A program made the position numbers and the translations under genes. The notes beneath the pieces were generated by a model. That model was not told where the DNA came from. It saw only the letters and a list, made by a program, of their open reading frames with translations, and ran no database searches. From Adenophora triphylla var. japonica (lineage: Eukaryota > Streptophyta > Magnoliopsida > Asterales > Campanulaceae), in assembly GCA_022495995.1 (NCBI GenBank), contig JAFEMH010000758.1, positions 310,001-374,000 of the forward strand: a stretch of 64,000 bases of DNA, read 5' to 3'. Within the stretch, counting starts at the first letter, position 1, and every line of letters begins with the position of its first letter. Shown in pieces: positions 1 to 11,410 of the stretch.

Positions 1-146
1 CGGTTAGCCGGTTGAAAATCGGCGGTTTCAAACCTTCAAATCCCCAACCGGAACCGAACCGCCTAACCGGCTCAACCGGTTACGGTTTAGGCGGTTCACG
101 GTTTTAACGGTTATCCGGTTAACCTCCGGTTTGACGGTTTGGATAT

Positions 147-310
147 GCTCGGCCGAGTCTTTGGTGTTGCTCGGCCGAGCAACCCTTTTAGGGTTTAGGG
201 TTTTGAGGGTTGCTCGGCCGAGTCTTTGGTGCTGCTCGGCCGAGCAACCCTTTTAGGGTTTAGGGGTTGAGGGTTGCTCGGCCGAGTCTTTGGTGTTGCT
301 CGGCCGAGCA
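147..310. repeat. Palindrome array GCTCGGCCGAGC, left side of hAT element
   Basis: Six copies of the 12-bp palindrome GCTCGGCCGAGC (every second copy ends in T) occur in three near-identical units of about 65 bp with the spacers CTTTGGTGTT and AACCCTTTTAGGGTTTAGG. The spacer itself contains a telomere-like AGGGTTTAGG string. They lie in the presumptive sub-terminal region of the hAT element. Confidence 0.9.
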
Positions 311-863
311 TATCATTTTTCAGTTAATTTTTTTAACGGTTTTTTGAAAAAAGTTAACTTTTATTTTTTTTCAATTTTTTTTTGGATAGATAAGACTATT
401 TTAAACTTAAGTTTACTACATACATTTTTTACAAAAAGGTTTATAAAAAAAGTTATGAATTTTTAAAGAAATGAAAGTTAACGGTTTTTTCAAATTCAAA
501 AAAGTTAACTTTTAATTTTTTTCAATTTTTTTTTTTGGATAAATAAGACTATTTTAAACTTAAGTTATCTACATACATTTTTTGAAAAAAGGTTTATAAA
601 AAAAGCTATGAATTTTGAAAGAAAGAAAACTTAACTTTTTTTAAAAGAAACAAGTATATAAAAGAAAAAAGGGACGGTACCCTTAAATTTTATTAATCAA
701 AATAAAATTACAAAGAGGGGGACAACCAACCTTACCCTTTTATAAATAAGGGGGGACATTTAGGAGCCTTTACCTCAACCTAACTATTACAATTAATTAA
801 AAATAAATCTAATCTAAAGTCTAAACTAATCTAATTAAAATAAAAATTAATCTAAAACATCAT

Positions 864-3082
864 TCATTCATCACTACTTTCCGTGGAGTCCTCGACATCG
901 TATTGATATCTTGGATCCAATAGATCCTCATCATAAGGCATGTCTTGTTGCCTTTTTTCCGCTCTAACCCAATCGCCAAGTAAAAGTTGATGTTCCAAGT
1001 TTTCACTTGTTAGTTGAGAACGTCTTTCATCCAAAACATTTCCACCAACGCTAAATGCCGATTCAACCGCCACCGTTGAAGCGGGAGAGGCTAATACTTC
1101 TTTAGCAACTATGGAAAGTATAGGATAAATGTCTTTCCTTCTTGACCACCATTGTAAAACATCAAATTCATTTGAATTTGGATCTTGATTTAATTCAAAG
1201 TTTGTAATGAAATAGGTTTCTAACTCCACGGAAAGGTTTGATGATGATGAAGATGAACCTCGAGAAGGACCATATTTTTTACTATACAAATTTGCAATAA
1301 AACTATATGGATCCCCACTAGTAAAGCTTGGTTGAGAAGTAGATGAATCATATTCATGTTGTTGGCTTTGAGAAGTGTTTCCATATAAGGCATTATACTC
1401 ATTAAAAAGGTTAATCAAATCATTTTTTGTGTCATTAACAATAATTGACGGAAGTTCATAAATATCGTCACCATCGGGATATAATTTCATATAATAATAA
1501 GTTATAATGGACTCTAAATCATCTAATTTAACTCGAGGATCTAATAACTTTGCAATCAAGAAAAGAGATGGAATAGTGTCAAAATATTTAAGCCACTTTT
1601 GTCTCATGTTAAAAATGCATTGTTTTAAAATAGGGCATTCTTTTAAATTGTCAAAAATAGTAACAATTGCAATACAATGCTCTAGCACCAAAACGGAAGT
1701 TGGATAATAAACTCCCGAAAAAGCCAAAGTAGCGGTATTAAAAATCTTTAACAATTCACATAAATTAATGCATGCATTCCAATGATAAGTAAATAGAGGT
1801 TCATGATAACCAATTGACATAAAAAATTGCGTTAGGAGATCTTTATTAGCAAAATCACCGCTTAACATTTTATAGGTGGAATTCCACCTAGTTGGAACAT
1901 CGTAAGTAAAATATTTGTCCGGCACATTTTTACTTCTTAAAAACCTTATCCATTTTTTTGTATTAGAATTTTTTTTTGAAATAAATTGAAGAGCTCGTCT
2001 AATTGGCTTAACATTAGTTTCTAATGCATCTAAACCATCTCTAACACATAAATTAATTATATGACATAAACATCTAATATGAAAAAACTTACCCCCACGT
2101 GACGGTTGACAAACGGTAATTAAATCGGGCAAACTAGCCGTATTAGCACTTGCGTTGTCAAATGAAATAGTAAATATTTTATTTAAAATACCATATTCAA
2201 GAAAAATCTCAAGCAATTTCGCACAAATATTTTCCGCGGAATGCGGTGGCTCAAAATCTTTGTAAGCAATTAATCTTTTTTGGATTTTCCATGAATTATC
2301 TATCCAATGGCAAGTAACGTCCAAATAAGTATTTCTTTGCCAATGATCACTCCAACCATCGGCACAAATTGAAACTTTATTTTCTAATTTTGATAAAACA
2401 CCAATTAAATCTTTTTTATATCTTTCAACCACTCTAGTAATATCACGTACGAGATTCGTACGTGGTACTCTCGTGGCGGCGGGGTTCAAAGAAAGGCGAG
2501 CAAAATTTTCATAAAAATCACAATTCGCAAAATTAAAAGGAAGGCCTTTGACGCAAATAAATTTGGCTAGTTCATCCCTATAAACCCACTTGTCAAATTT
2601 AAAAAGGACGGAAGAAGGGGAAGACGAACCTTGTGCACCCGAACCCGAACTACGTTGAAATTGTAATTGAGTTTGCGAGCGGAAATGCCAAGTTTCTCGG
2701 GATGTTTTGCCGCCAAATGCCCGTTGAGCGTCCCATGCCCTCCACCTCTTTTCCATGCGTAAGTCGCATTACAATAGTTGCAACATGCTCGAAAATTATA
2801 ATCATCCTCGGCAGTAATTTTTCTTTTGCTGAAATGGATGGCGAAGGTATCGGATTGTGGCTCTCTTTCTTGTCGTTGTCCCCGAGGACCCCGACCCCGA
2901 CCACCTCCCCGACCCCTAGCTCGGCTGCCCCTACCACTCCTAGCATTACCACTTTCAATTTCAACTTGTTCTTCTTCCTCATTTTGTTGAATATTTGGAT
3001 TTTGATGATCAAAATCATCGTTGGGGGAGGAAGAATCAACAACAGACTTGCCTAAATTGCTTCTTCTTTGATTTGCAGCCAT
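864..3082 (-). pseudogene. hAT transposase (BED finger plus hAT dimerisation domain), frameshifted
   Basis: Cut-and-paste transposase of the plant BED-hAT type, acting on its own element in the nucleus. The first reading frame (3082-2567, 171 aa) begins with an acidic and an RG-rich stretch, then a BED zinc finger seen as CNYC...GHGTLNGHLAAKHPEK. The second frame (2756-864, 630 aa) carries the RNase-H-like core (for example HIRCLCHIINLCVRDGL) and the C-terminal hAT dimerisation segment with LQWWSRRKDIYPILS, then SPASTVAVESAFSVGG and LDERRSQL. The two frames overlap, and their homologous parts switch near 2690, so one frameshift separates the DNA-binding finger from the catalytic part. Otherwise the length is normal for the family. 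An intron rather than a frameshift cannot be excluded, but no clear splice pair is needed to explain it. Confidence 0.85.
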
Positions 3083-3435
3083 TTGTATAATAAGAGAAAA
3101 TGAAGTTTGGAAACAAAACGGAGCTTAAAAATGGATGAAAATGGAGAAAAGCACTAATTTCGTTAGAAAACTAACTGAAAATGGAACAATATTTAACTGA
3201 AAATTGGATGAGGGTGAGAGTATATGTGAATATTTGAGAGTAGAAGAGAAAGAGTAGAGAGAAATAAGGTGGAAATAAAATGGGAGGAGGAGGGTGATAT
3301 TTATAGTTAGTAAATTAGGCAAAAAAAACATTTTTTTTTAAATTTTTGACTGCCCAATAACAAAATTAACGGCTAGTTTTTAAAAATAACGGCTAGTTTT
3401 TGAAAAAGTAGCCGTTGGAACATGTTCTGGCGTTA

Positions 3436-3543
3436 TGCTCGGCCGAGCACCTCATATGACTCGGCCGAGCAGAACCTTCAGTTTGTTAATAACAAACTGG
3501 AAGGTTCTGCTCGGCCGAGCAACTCATATGACTCGGCCGAGCA
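3436..3543. repeat. Palindrome array GCTCGGCCGAGC, right side of hAT element
   Basis: Four copies of (G/A)CTCGGCCGAGC. The middle pair is separated by a larger inverted repeat in which AGAACCTTC and AGTTTGTT are mirrored around ATAACA. The same motif lies at the opposite end of the element, so it belongs to the transposon and not to the host DNA. Confidence 0.85.
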
Positions 3544-3716
3544 AGTCAAAAACCGGCGGTTGACCGGTTTTTCAAAAATCTCAACCTTAACGGAACTGGC
3601 CAATAACCGGTTACGGTTAGCCGGTTCCGGTTAACCGCCGTTGGCCGGTTTTGACCGGTTTTGGCCGGTTTTCAACCTCCCGGTTGACCGGTTCGGTTTA
3701 TAAAATAGACACGTCT

Positions 3717-6610
3717 AACACCATACTTTCATCCGCTCCAAGTAAACTCATATTATTTTCAATCACTCTAATCCAAGTTTGTTTGGGTCTTCCCCTACCC
3801 CTCGCCAATTTATCATTTCTCCACTGTTCCGGCCTCCTAACCGGTGCATCACTCGGTCTCCTTCTCACATGTCCAAACCACCTCAGACGATTTTCCCTCA
3901 TTTTATCCTCAATGGGCGCAACTCCTACTTTACCTCTGATCACTTCATTCCCCAATCGATCCTTTCTTGTATGACCGCACATCCATCGAAGCATATGCAT
4001 CTCCGCCACATTCATCTTATGCACGCGACACTGTTTCACGGCCTAACATTCGGTGCCGTAAAGCAATGCCGGCCTAATTGCCGTGCGGTAAAATTTTCCC
4101 TTTAGTCTATTGGGCATGCCGCGATTACATAGAAACCCTGTGGCACTTTTCCACTTCAATAACCTCGCGTTTTAATCCTACGAGCCACATCACCATCTAA
4201 TTCTCCGTCCTTTCGATAACGGATCCAAGATAGCGAAAAACTCAAGCTTTGACAATATTTTCATCAAATGTGACCGCCCCTGCCTCCCTACTTCCAACTC
4301 TGCTAAACTTACACTCCAAATATTCAGTCTTGCTTCTGCTTAGTCGAAAATCTCGAGATTCCAAAGTGTGTCTCCACAACTCCAATTTACTTTCAACACC
4401 CTCTCTTGTCTCATCAATCAGCACAATATCATCTGCGAACAACATACACCTTGATATATCATCTTGGACTGACCTCGTCAATTCGTCCATTATCAAAGCA
4501 AAAAGAAAGGGGCTAAGTGCGGAACCTTGATGCACTTCAATCTTTATAGGGAACTCTTTAGTCTTCCCAACACTAGTTTGTACACAGGTACTAACTCCAT
4601 TATACATGTCCTTGATAATATCAATATATTTCTTTGAAACATTCTTTTTTGTTAATGCCCACCAAAGTACCTCTCTTGGCACTTTATCATACGCCTTTTC
4701 CAAATCAATGAAAACCATATGCAAATCTTTCTTTTGATCCCGATATTTCTCCATGGTTTGCCTCATAAGATATATTGCCTCCATAGTTGATCTTCCCGGC
4801 ATAAACCCAAATTGGTTATCCGAAATATCCACAATTTTTCTCAGCCTTTGTGCAATCACTCTTTCCCAAAGTTTCATAGTATGGCTCATTAGTTTGATCC
4901 CCGGATAGTTGGCACAATCTTGGACATCACCTTTGTTCTTATACAAAGGGATCAGAGTACTCTTCCGCCACTCCAATGGCATTGTGTTAATTCTCCATAT
5001 CTTGTTAAATAGCGTTGTTAACCAATCTATTTCCCTCTCCCCGAAACATCTCCAAACCTCAATTGGTATACCATCCGGTCCTACAGCTTTCTTCAATCTC
5101 ATCTTTTTCATTGCCATTTCCACTTCACTCTTTTGAATTCTCCGCATAAAATCTCGATTAACCATACTCGAAGAGATATTTAAATCTCCAATATCCTGCT
5201 CTTGACCGCCATTGAACAAGGTATCAAAGTACGAACTCCATCTATCTTTTATCTCTTTATCCCCGACTAGAACTCTTTGATCTACATCTTTCACATATTT
5301 AACCGTCCCAATATCTCGTGTCCTCTTATCCCTCGTACGAGCGATTCTGGAGATGTCCTTTTCCCCTTCTTTTGTATCCAACTTATCATAAAGTTTTTTA
5401 TTCACTTTTGCTCTTGCGTCTCTTATTGCTTTCTTAGCATCTCTTCTAGCTACCTTATACTTCTCATGGTTCTCGTCGCTCCTACATTTTTCCAATAATT
5501 TGTAGCATTCTCGCTTGCCCTTTATTGCTCGTTTTACTTCCTCGTTCCACCATGATGTGTCCTTACTTGGTGGCCCGTTTTCTCTAGATTCTCCAAGGAC
5601 TTCTTTCGCCACCTCCTTTATGGTATGTTCCATCTTAGTCCAAGTCGAATCTATATCCATATCCTCCATATTATCCGACCAAATACCGGTATCGACCATC
5701 TTAGCTACAAATTTCTGTTGATTCTCCCCTTGAAGTCTCCACCACTTGATTCTAGGGTCTACCTGTGGTTTTCTCTTCCTCGAAATTCTCTTACTTCGAA
5801 AATCAAGTATCACCAGTCTATGTTGAGTTGCTCTGCTCTCACCCGGAATAACCTTGCAATCTGTATAACTCTTTCTACAAGCATTTCTTTCTAAGAAGAA
5901 GTCAATCTGACTCGCATTACCTCCACTCTTATAGGACACCAAGTGAGATTCTCTCTTCTTGAACCAAGTGTTCATTATACTCAAGTCATATGCCAACGCA
6001 AAGTCCAGGATACTATTTCTTGCTTCATTCCTCTCCCCAAAACCAAAACCTCCATGTATGCTCTCAAAGCCATGTCGACTAGACCCCACATGCCCGTTCA
6101 GATTACCACCAATCATTAATTTCTCACCACTAGGAACTCGTTGCACTACCTCCTCCAAATCTTCCCAGAACACTTGTTTAATAGATGCATCCAACCCTAC
6201 TTGTGGTTCATAGGCGGAAATAATAGTTATAATCTCATCACGTATCACCAATTTAATGCCCATAATTCGATCACTCTTCCTGTACACTTCCACCACATCA
6301 TTAATATACTCCTTATCAATAATGATACCCATTCCATTCCATTTCTACCCTTATCCTTTCCTGAGTACCAAAGCTTAAAACCCCAAGGCGAAATTTCTTT
6401 TGTTTTCTCTCCAGCCCACTTAGTTTCCTGTAGACACATTATGTGAATCTTCCCCCTTCTCATAACTTCTACCACCTCTTCTGATCTCACTATCAAGGAT
6501 CCAATGTTCCAAGTTTCAAAGCGCATCCCACTACCCTTACACCTACCATGGACTAGCTTCTTTACCCGCACTCGTCCGCAATGCGGGAACCCTTGCATAT
6601 TTGACACCAC
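3717..6610 (-). pseudogene. RTE LINE polyprotein copy A: AP endonuclease and reverse transcriptase, frameshifted
   Basis: Target-primed reverse transcription polyprotein. The frame 6610-6245 starts the endonuclease (ETWNIGSL, CLQETKW). A second frame, 6332-4242 (696 aa), holds the rest of the endonuclease (residues 1-190) and the reverse transcriptase, with VGPDGIPIEVW near residue 417, FIDLEKAYDKVP near 540, HQGSALSPFLFAL near 605 and the catalytic FADD near 632. A third frame below 4039 gives the C-terminal part with [13 protein letters not shown] and [11 protein letters not shown]. The first break is a 5-bp tandem duplication near 6330 (CCATTCCATTCC; copy B has one unit). The second is a small deletion near 4240 relative to copy B. 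No RNase H is seen, as expected for RTE. The element is inactive as it stands. Confidence 0.85.
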
Positions 6611-6655
6611 CCCCGGGCGAAGAGATGGCGCGTCGCTTCCGGGCGACGACCTAGC
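3717..6655 (-). mobile_element. RTE-clade LINE, copy A (3' end removed by the hAT insertion)
   Basis: Non-LTR retrotransposon of the plant RTE type: an apurinic endonuclease, a reverse transcriptase and a short C-terminal domain in one polyprotein on the minus strand. Its 3' end is cut at 3717 by the hAT element. The 5' end is put near 6655 at the GC-rich GTCGCCCGGAAGCGAC block, but that boundary is not fixed because the neighbouring DNA is shared with copy B as well. Confidence 0.85.
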
Positions 6656-6660
6656 AACCT

Positions 6661-7550
6661 TTGCATACTAAAAATATTGTGCGTAATATTCTAAAAATTA
6701 ATGTGCAATGCGTTTGCACAACAAAAAAATTATTTGTTACGTTTAATTGGGTAAATTTAATGTGCAATGCGTTTGCACAACAAAAAAATGTACCCCTCGT
6801 CCCACGCCCCGAAACTTGAGTCCCGGGTTGCAGGTCGTTTACGGCCCAGGTTCCACGGGAACGCGACTTTGGTTGCTCACTTGATCGTTCCGGAATTTAA
6901 AGGGTTAGGGTAGAATCTGGCCTCGTCAGTTGGTCGGACACCCTTTGGGTCTTAGTCTGATTTTGAGTTGCCACCGGAAAAGGTTTATCAAATGTTGAAT
7001 TGAAGTTGAAACCTTTCAGATTTATGTTGGAATTGGTGTGTGGCTGGGAAATTACCCCTTCCATGTTAGATCTGAACCGTGAATGAGATAACATCACGAG
7101 GGAGAAGAACTCGCCACTTAGGAAAAGAAAGAGCGTATGCGAAAATCCGATGGATTTATGTTGGAGTTGGAGTCGTGTTTGGAAATTACCCCTTCCATGT
7201 TAGATCTGAACTGCGAACGAGATGACGACATCACGAGGGAGAAGAAGACTTAACATAGCTCAAAAATAAATTATAAGCCACCATATATACACCCAATTTT
7301 ATTAGTATTCCTTTCTTGCATAAGTCGATTATACAGTATAATAAGATAAAGCATGACAAGGATACACTTAGTAATATGGTGGGTATATATTATTTTGATA
7401 GAAAACGGGTTTAAGTCCTGGAAGTAGCCTCTTGCATGTATTCTTGCATGTATGCAGGGTAAGGTTTGCCTACATTTCACCCTTGTGGTGTGGACCTTCC
7501 CCGGACCCTCGCTATGAGGGGATGCCTTGTGCTCCGTGCTGCCCTTGAGA
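6661..7550. other. Non-coding DNA between the two LINEs (copy A)
   Basis: No credible gene. It contains two near-identical short repeats (AATGTGCAATGCGTTTGCACAAC, about 6700-6730 and 6759-6787) and two partly repeated blocks around 7020-7110 and 7150-7240 that share TTACCCCTTCCATGTTAGAT. The same DNA is present in copy B at 60715-61605. Confidence 0.6.
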
Positions 7551-7552
7551 AA

Positions 7553-8909
7553 AAGAAGATTTATTAGATGGAAGAAAGAATACAAGGAGAGGACAAGATG
7601 CCCTCCAATAAGCAAAAGAAAAAAGAAGAGAAAAACTCAAAATTACAACGCAAATTGCTCAAATATAAAACCAAACTAATGTAAAGCTTCATTCCAATCT
7701 CTACTCCAGCCGATTATATATAATCCTCGAAAAGCAGATGCCCACAACGAAGCAAGAACACAATCCTCTCCTTAAGTAAACGAAAGGATAGTGTCATATT
7801 TTCATAATCCTAGCATTTTGTTCCATCCAAATACTCCACAAAGTTGCAAAAACCCCACACTTCATAATATGATGGCATCTCTATCCTTCCCAAATTCCCA
7901 AAATCGAATTTGAAGGAACACACTTACCGTAAGAGGGCAATTCCACCTCTCCCCCAATATAGAGAACATCATGCACCAAAGTCTCCAAGCAACTGAACAA
8001 TGTAAGAACAAGTGATCATGAAATTCGTTTTGACTATAGCACATCACACAAATGTCTTGGGACAAAGCCTTGTAAGGGTGTCGCTTCTGTCGAAGATCAT
8101 TAGTGTTTAAACGGTTATATGATAAAGACCAAGCAAAAGCTTTCAGTTTCGAGGAAACCTTTATCTTACCCTACCCCACCCCTACCCTATCACAACCCTA
8201 GCCTACCATCATCTTACCCTCTATCTTTCCCCCACCGCCCTATCCTACCCTGCCCTACCCCACACCGACCCACCTCACCCCTACTAATCCCCAACTCCTA
8301 CCCTACCACCCCACCTCCATCACCCTACCCCATCCTAACTCTTTCAACTTATCTCAAATTGTGTGTTTATCGAAAAATATTTTCATTAAACACATGAAAC
8401 TATTTTTCGGAAAACATTTTCCTTACCAAACAGCCGAAAACATATTTATCTCATTTTCCGGAAAACAATTTCATTTTCCGGAAAACATTTTACAGGAAAT
8501 CATTTTCCTAAAGTCATTTTACACAAAACAAACGGAGCCTAAGAGATATGAGTTTTGAAGGGAGATGCGAAACAAACGAGGACAAGAAACAAACAAAGAA
8601 TTGATACTAATCCAATGATCCTCCTAGAATCAAATACGCTCACCATTCCCGACAAGTAAACGAATATGAGGTTGAAATTAGATGCAAGCATGCAAAGATA
8701 AATTTCCAAGGTCTTGCATGAGAAGTAGAGGATAAGATACCTGCATCCCAACCATTCCTTTGAATTCTAAACTTGCCTTTGATAACCTTGTGCCAAAGAG
8801 AATGTGGTTCTAAAGGAAACCGCCTCAACCATTTACTTACTAGGAAAATGTTTATGAAAATCAACTTCCCAAGACTAAGACCCCCTTTTTCCTTGGTTAA
8901 TTGCTTCAA
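7553..8909 (-). pseudogene. L1-type LINE fragment: reverse transcriptase tail and zf-RVT domain (copy A)
   Basis: Minus-strand remnant of the C-terminal part of a plant L1 ORF2. At 8909-8640 the segment KEKGGLSLGKL...KWLRRFPLEPHSLWHKVI is the conserved stretch following the reverse transcriptase. At 8065-7862 the zinc-binding RVT domain is visible as CVMCYSQNEFHDHLFLHC followed by AWRLW. The two parts are separated by an insertion (about 8161-8538). Coding sequence can be followed on both sides of it (ending ISPF..KTHIS before, resuming KVSSKLKAFAWSLSYNRL after). The 5' portion of the LINE is missing. Several stops are present. The same arrangement exists in copy B. Confidence 0.8.
8161..8538. 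mobile_element. Insertion in the L1 fragment: C-rich and TTTTCCGGAAAA repeat element (copy A)
   Basis: The L1 reading frame is interrupted by about 380 bp. One half is a C-rich run of CCCTA/CCCCA-like units (8165-8345). The other half is made of repeated ATTTTCCGGAAAACA motifs, and it ends with GGCTCCGTTTGTTT (minus strand), a terminus resembling many plant hAT-like MITEs. No clear target duplication was found, so the class is tentative. Confidence 0.5.
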
Positions 8910-9038
8910 AAATTAACAATCCAATTAACAACACATAAAATATAGTCAGATGTACATAGACTTCTTTGATCCTCTTGCCTCTTTATTTCAAATTTTTGTT
9001 CTTTCTAATGTACTTTGACTAATTATTTCACAATATAT

Positions 9039-9074
<36 letters not shown>

Positions 9075-9850
9075 AGTATATATAACTTATTGGCGATCCA
9101 AATTAAATTTAAAAGCGTACCGCGCTCGTAAGAAATGCGTAACGCGTTCCCAAACAGGTGTACCAACTGATTTGACCCCTAGCTTTCCCAAAATTTTCTA
9201 AATCACGTTCCTCGTCCCCGTTTCGGGTCCCAAAACGTTCCATGTTCCTATAAACTATGATCCTACCATCGTTGTCGAATTCCACCGACTCAACCCAAAA
9301 TATACAAAATAATGCATCCCAAACTAGCAACAATAACGACATTATCTAGTGTCGCAAAAGCTCCCACCTTCATTGGGGTAAGGGAGTTGGATGTACGCAG
9401 CCTTGCCTGTATTAAAGTGTAGAGAGACCGTTTTCGGATGATCCACATTGAAAATTGCGTCGATAATTGCATGGATTGACTGTCGCTTCATAACATAGAA
9501 GCGCAGACAGTTTAGTGAGTCATTTTGGCTTTGCGTCACTTCATAACAAAGAAGTGAGACAGTTTAGTGAGATATTTTGCTTTATTCCATCGTATTCTCA
9601 AGCTAAAAAATAGTGAGTCTATGGCTCTATCGGAAATGATGGAAGGAATACATCCCAAACCAGCCTTAAACAAAATTTTAAGAACTCTAATCTATCATAA
9701 TAACAAAAATATATGCATTTTCAGGTTTGCATAAAGAAAGCAATAATTTTTTGTAGAGAAAGAAAATGGGTTTGAATTGTCCAGAGATAAAATTTGATTC
9801 AGGTTCATTTGGGTTGGCCAAAATCCACAGTGGTTGTTTATATCACGGCA
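8910..9850. other. Non-coding DNA with (TA)n tract (copy A)
   Basis: A (TA)n microsatellite lies at 9043-9071 (longer, 63077-63129, in copy B). The rest contains short open frames that are interrupted differently in the two copies, so I do not call a gene. A tandem-like pair CATAACA(T/A)AGAAG...AGACAGTTTAGTGAG lies at 9489-9572. Confidence 0.5.
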
Positions 9851-10985
9851 AACACGAGGAGGGAGTTAGGGTTTCGAATGGGGATTGCGCAGGGCCGAGG
9901 ATGGTGGTGTTTTGAGTGAGCAGAGTTGAGTTGGATCTGCCGCAATGGATATGGATTGAAGGCTTGGCTCTTTCTTGCAGCGATGTTGAGAAAAGGGATG
10001 ATGAAATAGGGAGATGATCTCGGGCATTGGAAGATGAAGTGTTATTTCTCACTTCCCGCTCTTATTGATGTGTTTTCAGTGAGCTTAATTTGGGGTTTTG
10101 GTAGAAGATTGGGAATTGGGAGTGTTTAATTGGTGGTAGTTGTTAATGGTTGTGGTTGTGGGAGTGGGTTCAGGGGAGGGGGCATGTTTTCGTTTTAAAG
10201 GGTGTTTCTATTTTACCTTCATAAATTTAATCACGTGTACGACAAATTTACACTTAATGGGAAAAATGGATGGACTTACCTAAGATGGGCAGGGAAATTA
10301 GGTGAGATATTTTTTTCCTTAAAAAAGTGAGTTTAGGTATCAAATACCTTTTTTGCAAATTTGTCTTTCTATTATGCATGTTTCCAACCTTATAGCTGTT
10401 ACGAGGCGATCATTTTCTTTTTATTCTTAGGAAAATTTTCAAAAAAGTACCCAAACCAACGAGTTTGTGTGGATTGGATACTTAAAACTCTTTTTTCTTG
10501 GAAGATTAGCATCTCATCTCATTTTCTTGCTCATCCTGGGTACATCCATGTACTTCGGGTTAACTCATTCCCTTCAAAAACCACCACTCCAATCTCTGTC
10601 CCCATCATCACTGTTGACATCCACATTTCCATTATTAGATCAGCCTCGCACATTATCCTATCTCTAAAGTGTGAAACTTTTGGAGCTTGGAAGAGAGCAA
10701 CAATGGTGGTTATGTGCTGACTAGGGTTTTGATGAATGGTGAAGAGGAAAAGTTGTGAATAGACTAGGGGAGATAAAATTAGGAAAGTGTTTAAGAGTTA
10801 CTTAAGGAAAGCAGACATGGTGGTTTTATGTTGGGTCGACGGCCAAAGTTGACTTTCAAATATATTTTTTTATTTTTTTGTGCTTAAAAACAAAGTTATA
10901 CATTTTTTTTAATTCCATCCCAAAATAAATGTTCAAATTTAAGATAATAATAAATTTGAACAATCATGTTAGGACATAGGTAGTA
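9851..10985. other. No recognisable gene
   Basis: Short open frames on both strands without recognisable domains. The first part continues the long direct repeat up to at least 9934. Beyond that the partner lies outside the window. I see nothing else definable here. Confidence 0.4.
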
Positions 10986-11239
10986 CTCCGTCTATCCCAA
11001 AGTGAATGACCATTTTTGTTCCAACTAATGATCATTTGAAATTTTATCTTTCAAAAAAGAGAACTTTGTCCCTGAATGATTTTTTACCAATTTTTTCATA
11101 CTTCATTATATATTTGCAAAATTAAAAGTTTGAAAATGAATAGCATGAATATATATGAATTTTTTATACTAAAAATCAACTTATCCAAAATGGCCCTTAA
11201 ATTCAAAATTGTCACAATTCATTTTTGGGACGAGGAGAG
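10986..11239. mobile_element. Stowaway-type MITE
   Basis: 254-bp element with inverted ends CTCCGTCTATCCCA and (reverse) CTCTCCTCGTCCCA, flanked on each side by TA (10984-10985, 11240-11241), the Tc1/mariner target duplication. The interior is AT-rich with no coding capacity. Confidence 0.7.
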
Positions 11240-11410
11240 TAGTAATTTACCCAAACTTAAAAAATTAAATACAATCACTGAAGAATATGTTCACTCATCA
11301 GTATATATACAGATTGTTGAAGATGATAATAATAACAATCAAGTCTGGGAAAATATCTATATTCGGAGCCCTCGGTCTCGCTCTCTCGTTTTCTCCCTCT
11401 CTTTTGTATA

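Larger units (their letters stand above)
1..3712 (-). mobile_element. hAT-type DNA transposon, BED zinc-finger family (left end outside window)
   Basis: A minus-strand transposase is flanked on both sides by sub-terminal DNA rich in CCGGTT/AACCGG motifs (1-145 and 3550-3700), the layout expected for transposase-binding repeats of hAT elements. Inside these lie GCTCGGCCGAGC palindromes. The right boundary is placed near 3712 because sequence from 3717 onward matches the RTE LINE copy at 57786 onward, so the element sits inside that LINE. The left terminus and the 8-bp target duplication are not in the window. Orientation is taken from the transposase. The right boundary is approximate. Confidence 0.75.
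3717..9934. repeat. Long direct repeat, copy A (paired with 57786-64000)
   Basis: From 3717 to at least 9934 this segment can be followed base by base in the segment 57786-64000: RTE LINE, short non-coding stretch, L1 fragment, (TA)n run and following DNA, in the same order and orientation. By eye identity is well above 90 percent, with scattered single-base changes and 1-3 bp indels. The partner runs off the window, so the true length is greater than 6.2 kb. Confidence 0.95.

Noticed and set aside
2633..3055. 140-aa open frame on the plus strand (and a 130-aa frame on the minus strand)
   Set aside because: Both are shadows of the BED-finger frame of the hAT transposase; composition follows the repetitive RG-coding DNA.
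8165..8345. CCCTA-rich tract as interstitial telomere
   Set aside because: Units vary (CCCTA, CCCCA, CCTAC) and do not form regular CCCTAAA repeats; it belongs to the insertion in the L1 fragment.
10361..10720. 119-aa frame on the plus strand
   Set aside because: No domain, weak codon structure and no relative in the window; insufficient support for a gene.
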